Source: Acidobacteriota bacterium
GTDB taxonomy: Bacteria; Acidobacteriota; Terriglobia; UBA7540
Direction: 5' to 3'
Assembly: GCA_004298155.1 (NCBI GenBank)
Contig: SCRD01000001.1
Location: 62,001-126,000, forward strand
Length of the DNA stretch: 64,000 bases
How positions within the stretch are numbered: position 1 is the first letter of the stretch; every line of letters starts with the position of its first letter. Shown here piece after piece: positions 61,638 through 64,000 of the stretch. The translations under genes and the position numbers were made by a program. Below the pieces are notes generated by a model. It saw only the letters and a list, made by a program, of their open reading frames with translations. It did not search any database and was not told where the DNA came from.

Positions 61638-64000
61638 TTACCACAACAGCTTCAGTCCAAACTGGATCTGCCTTGCGCTGGTGGATGTGCCGGTGATGAT
61701 TCCTGCCGTTGTTGCCGGAGCGCCCGTGGGTAGAGTGAAGACGATCAGGTTGGGCGTGCTGAAATTTGGCCGGTTAATAACATTGAAGAATTCGGCCCGG
61801 AGCTCGATTTTCAAGCCTTCCGTCACGGCCATGTCCTTCGTGACCGATGTGTCGAAACTTTCCATTCCTGGCCCGGGAAATGTGTCTCTCCCGACGTTTC
61901 CATAAGTTCCGTTGGGCGGAACGATGAAGGCATTGGGATCAAAGTACCGGCCCGGGCCTCCCAGGACCACTGGTCCTGTAAAGGCTGGATTAAAGGAGGG
62001 CCGGACCGAGTTGCGAGTGTCGCCATTGTTTGAAGGATTAAAACTCAGCTGCGGCGTAAAGGGAAAGCCGGACCGCGCCGTTACGACGGCGTCCAGCATC
62101 CAGCCGCTTGCCAGATTGCCCCTCCAGCCGGTCTCCGCAACGAGAAACCGGTGTCCCTCCCCGAACGGAAGCTGATAACTGCCGCTGAGTACCGCAATAT
62201 GTCGAACGTCAAACGTGGAGAGACCGTAATCCATAGACAGGTTTTGAGGATTCATGGCGAGCCCGGGAGCATTTGTGGCGGCGCTAGGATTCAGCGTGTC
62301 ACCGTTGTCGAGGCTCTTCGACCACGTATAAGCTCCGCGGAATTCAAGTCCGCGTGAAAAACGCTGTCGTATTTCAGCGTTCAGCCCGTTATAAAAACTA
62401 ACGCCTTCCGAAAACCACGTCCACGTATTCGCCAGTTCCGGGTTGGCCCGTCGTGCGCCCCGCGGCGTGTAAATCGTTCCTGCAGGCAATGTCGCCGGGC
62501 AGGGTAGCGCTGGGCATATAACCGGAACCGGGATGTTAGCGTCGATACTGACAATTTCGTGATAGCTGTGCGACCCTACGTAGCTTGCCCGTATGACCGT
62601 GTTGCTGGCGAGGGCATGTTCAATTCCGAGGCTGTAGACCTCCACCATGGGTGTTTGCAGGCTGGGCTGGACGCCGGCCGGTTCGACCAGGGCCGTAGCA
62701 GGCAGGGAGCTGCCGGGAACCAGCGGAAATGACGCCAGAGGTACATTCTTCATGTGGAGGGTCGTGTTGAATGGAGCATTCTGGTCCAGCCGGTAGCTCA
62801 AAGCATCCTGGAGATGGGCGTACAATCCGAAACCGGCGCGGACAACCGTCTTTTCGTTTCCGAACGGGTCCCAGGCAAGCCCGACGCGCGGCTCCGGAAG
62901 AAATTTGGCGCGGTTGAGGGTGAAGGCGGAGTGTGCGACGCGCGGGCTGGTTTCAATGACTCCCTGAGAATCGAAAACGAAGTTTGCGGCCCTGTCTCTC
63001 GCTTCGTTCCAGCCGTTGGTGAATTCGTCCCTAAATCCGAGTGAGAAAGTCAAATTGCGCCGGAGCCGCATGTTGTCCTGCACGTACAAGGCGCCTTCCA
63101 GCGACCTCCAGGCCATTGCTGTCGGGGAGGGAACGGCGACGAAAGTCGAAACGTTTCCTTCGAGAAAATCCTGCAAGCTCGAAAACGACGCCTGGCCGTA
63201 CTGGGATAGCGCCAGCCTGTCGTTCGACTGGACCTGCTGGAACCACACGCCACCTGTAATCTGGTGGCGGCCTTCGTGAACAGCCAGCCGGTCCTCATAG
63301 GTGAACAGGTTTCGGTTGATGAACAGATTGCTTCCAATATTGGTTCCCGCCTGGCTGATCTGCGTTGCCGCGTTGGGCGACGCGCCGCCCCCGATTACGA
63401 CCGAGCCGATGGGCCTGCCCTGTATGAAACCGGGCAGATCGACGGCCGAAGTTCCCGTAAAGAAGTAAGCAGCGCGCGAAAAGCCGATGCGCGCAACGTT
63501 CAGTGCCGTGGGTGAAATCAGGTGCGTTTCTTCCAGGCTTGCCACCTGCTCCCGCAAGCTCTCAACCTCCACGCTGAGCGGGTTGGCGCTGGGGGTGACA
63601 TCGTCGCTGTCATCGATAGTGTAGATAGCGCTCATCGAATCCCTGGCCGAGAACTGCCGGTCGAGTCTTGTTGTACCGAAATCCTCGTGGATGGTCTGGA
63701 GAGGATGGCTGAATGCCTCGGCGATCCCGCTGCCCAGTTCAGGGCCATTCGCTTGCGGCCAAAGTGAAAGCAAAGGCGCTGCTCCTGGCGCGACCCCAAC
63801 ATAAATGGGCACGCCGCTCGGTCCAGGCAGGTATCCCTGGCGCGCCTCGTTGTCCGGGACAAGCGCCACGTTGCTTAGCCGCAGGTGCTGGCGGTAGCCT
63901 TCATAATTGCCAAAGATGAAGGTTTTGTTCCTCTGGATGGGGCCGCCAAGCGCCCCGCCGAACTGATTCCTTTGAAATGACGGCTTGGATCCCCGATCGA
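61638..64000 (-). CDS. TonB-dependent receptor, Oar-type (partial, N-terminus off the right edge)
   Basis: The last 787 residues are present and the frame stays open to the right edge: the region near 63990-63870 reads FQRNQFGGALGGPIQRNK and TFIFGNYEGYRQHLRL, the pattern of Oar-like receptors after the plug domain. From there to the C-terminal Trp (IQFGLKLLW) it is a large barrel with many aromatic strands. Such acidobacterial receptors take up polysaccharides or siderophores. The stop at 61638 is 79 bp from the DUF2490-like gene. An internal GTG at 63869 should not be taken as the start. Confidence 0.92.
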   Translation of the reverse strand, partial: DRGSKPSFQRNQFGGALGGPIQRNKTFIFGNYEGYRQHLRLSNVALVPDNEARQGYLPGPSGVPIYVGVAPGAAPLLSLWPQANGPELGSGIAEAFSHPLQTIHEDFGTTRLDRQFSARDSMSAIYTIDDSDDVTPSANPLSVEVESLREQVASLEETHLISPTALNVARIGFSRAAYFFTGTSAVDLPGFIQGRPIGSVVIGGGASPNAATQISQAGTNIGSNLFINRNLFTYEDRLAVHEGRHQITGGVWFQQVQSNDRLALSQYGQASFSSLQDFLEGNVSTFVAVPSPTAMAWRSLEGALYVQDNMRLRRNLTFSLGFRDEFTNGWNEARDRAANFVFDSQGVIETSPRVAHSAFTLNRAKFLPEPRVGLAWDPFGNEKTVVRAGFGLYAHLQDALSYRLDQNAPFNTTLHMKNVPLASFPLVPGSSLPATALVEPAGVQPSLQTPMVEVYSLGIEHALASNTVIRASYVGSHSYHEIVSIDANIPVPVICPALPCPATLPAGTIYTPRGARRANPELANTWTWFSEGVSFYNGLNAEIRQRFSRGLEFRGAYTWSKSLDNGDTLNPSAATNAPGLAMNPQNLSMDYGLSTFDVRHIAVLSGSYQLPFGEGHRFLVAETGWRGNLASGWMLDAVVTARSGFPFTPQLSFNPSNNGDTRNSVRPSFNPAFTGPVVLGGPGRYFDPNAFIVPPNGTYGNVGRDTFPGPGMESFDTSVTKDMAVTEGLKIELRAEFFNVINRPNFSTPNLIVFTLPTGAPATTAGIITGTSTSARQIQFGLKLLW

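Overview
The window looks like a moderately GC-rich chromosomal segment of an acidobacterium (Acidobacteriota, Terriglobia-like). This is inferred from the gene families: an Oar-type TonB-dependent receptor, two CRTAC1-like FG-GAP/ASPIC-UnbV proteins, a multihaem cytochrome-TPR protein, many Tat-exported enzymes, a b/b' type ATP synthase, and short palindromic intergenic repeats of a kind I associate with that phylum. No rRNA, tRNA, CRISPR array or intact transposase was found.

Layout. 1-3749 (minus strand): an oxoacid dehydrogenase operon lpd-lipB-E1alpha-E1beta that runs off the left edge. 4.1-5.5 kb: a cytokinin-dehydrogenase-like flavoprotein. 5.5-11.9 kb: ATP synthase genes b', b, delta, alpha, gamma, beta, epsilon behind a good sigma70-type promoter. 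12-16.4 kb: glutaredoxin, an ECF sigma/anti-sigma pair with a TPR protein, and folP. 16.5-18.5 kb: a repeat-rich accessory island in which a TonB-domain protein lies between 245-bp direct repeats. 18.8-25.1 kb: MDR oxidoreductase, sulfatase, CDF metal transporter, PASTA protein, homoserine dehydrogenase. 25.2-29.2 kb: a GH35 beta-galactosidase/enolase-superfamily dehydratase pair. 29.4-32.7 kb: DksA-like protein, LutC-like protein, cold-shock protein, SIS-domain sugar isomerase. 32.8-33.6 kb: a second copy of the island repeat, then a MITE-like element.

33.6-42.8 kb: a divergent locus. On the left are a five-haem membrane cytochrome with TPRs and a Tat-exported CRTAC1-like protein. On the right are a second CRTAC1-like protein, a NarL-type histidine kinase and its LuxR-family regulator, only 5 and 6 bp apart. 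This is my best candidate for an undescribed system, probably sensing or carrying electrons at the cell envelope. 42.8-50 kb: ROK protein, endonuclease V, GMC oxidoreductase with its Tat-exported partner, an SRPBCC-like secreted protein, DoxX, and a PIG-L deacetylase. 50.2-52.7 kb: the rest of the ATP synthase (atpZ, atpI, atpB, atpE), about 38.7 kb from the F1 genes, followed by a decayed second c-subunit gene. 52.8-58.6 kb: a small coupled gene, a ThiS-like protein with an abnormal Cys-rich tail, a LytS-type kinase, an AhpD-like protein, an MFS transporter, an alpha/beta hydrolase and an integral membrane protein. 59.4-64 kb: a TadG-like protein, a DUF2490-like outer-membrane protein and the C-terminal part of a large TonB-dependent receptor that runs off the right edge.

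Together the genes suggest an aerobic or respiring soil heterotroph that degrades plant-derived sugars (GH35, GMC, sulfatase, galactonate-type dehydratase) and relies on exported redox proteins. Functions are read from motifs only; no database search was possible.
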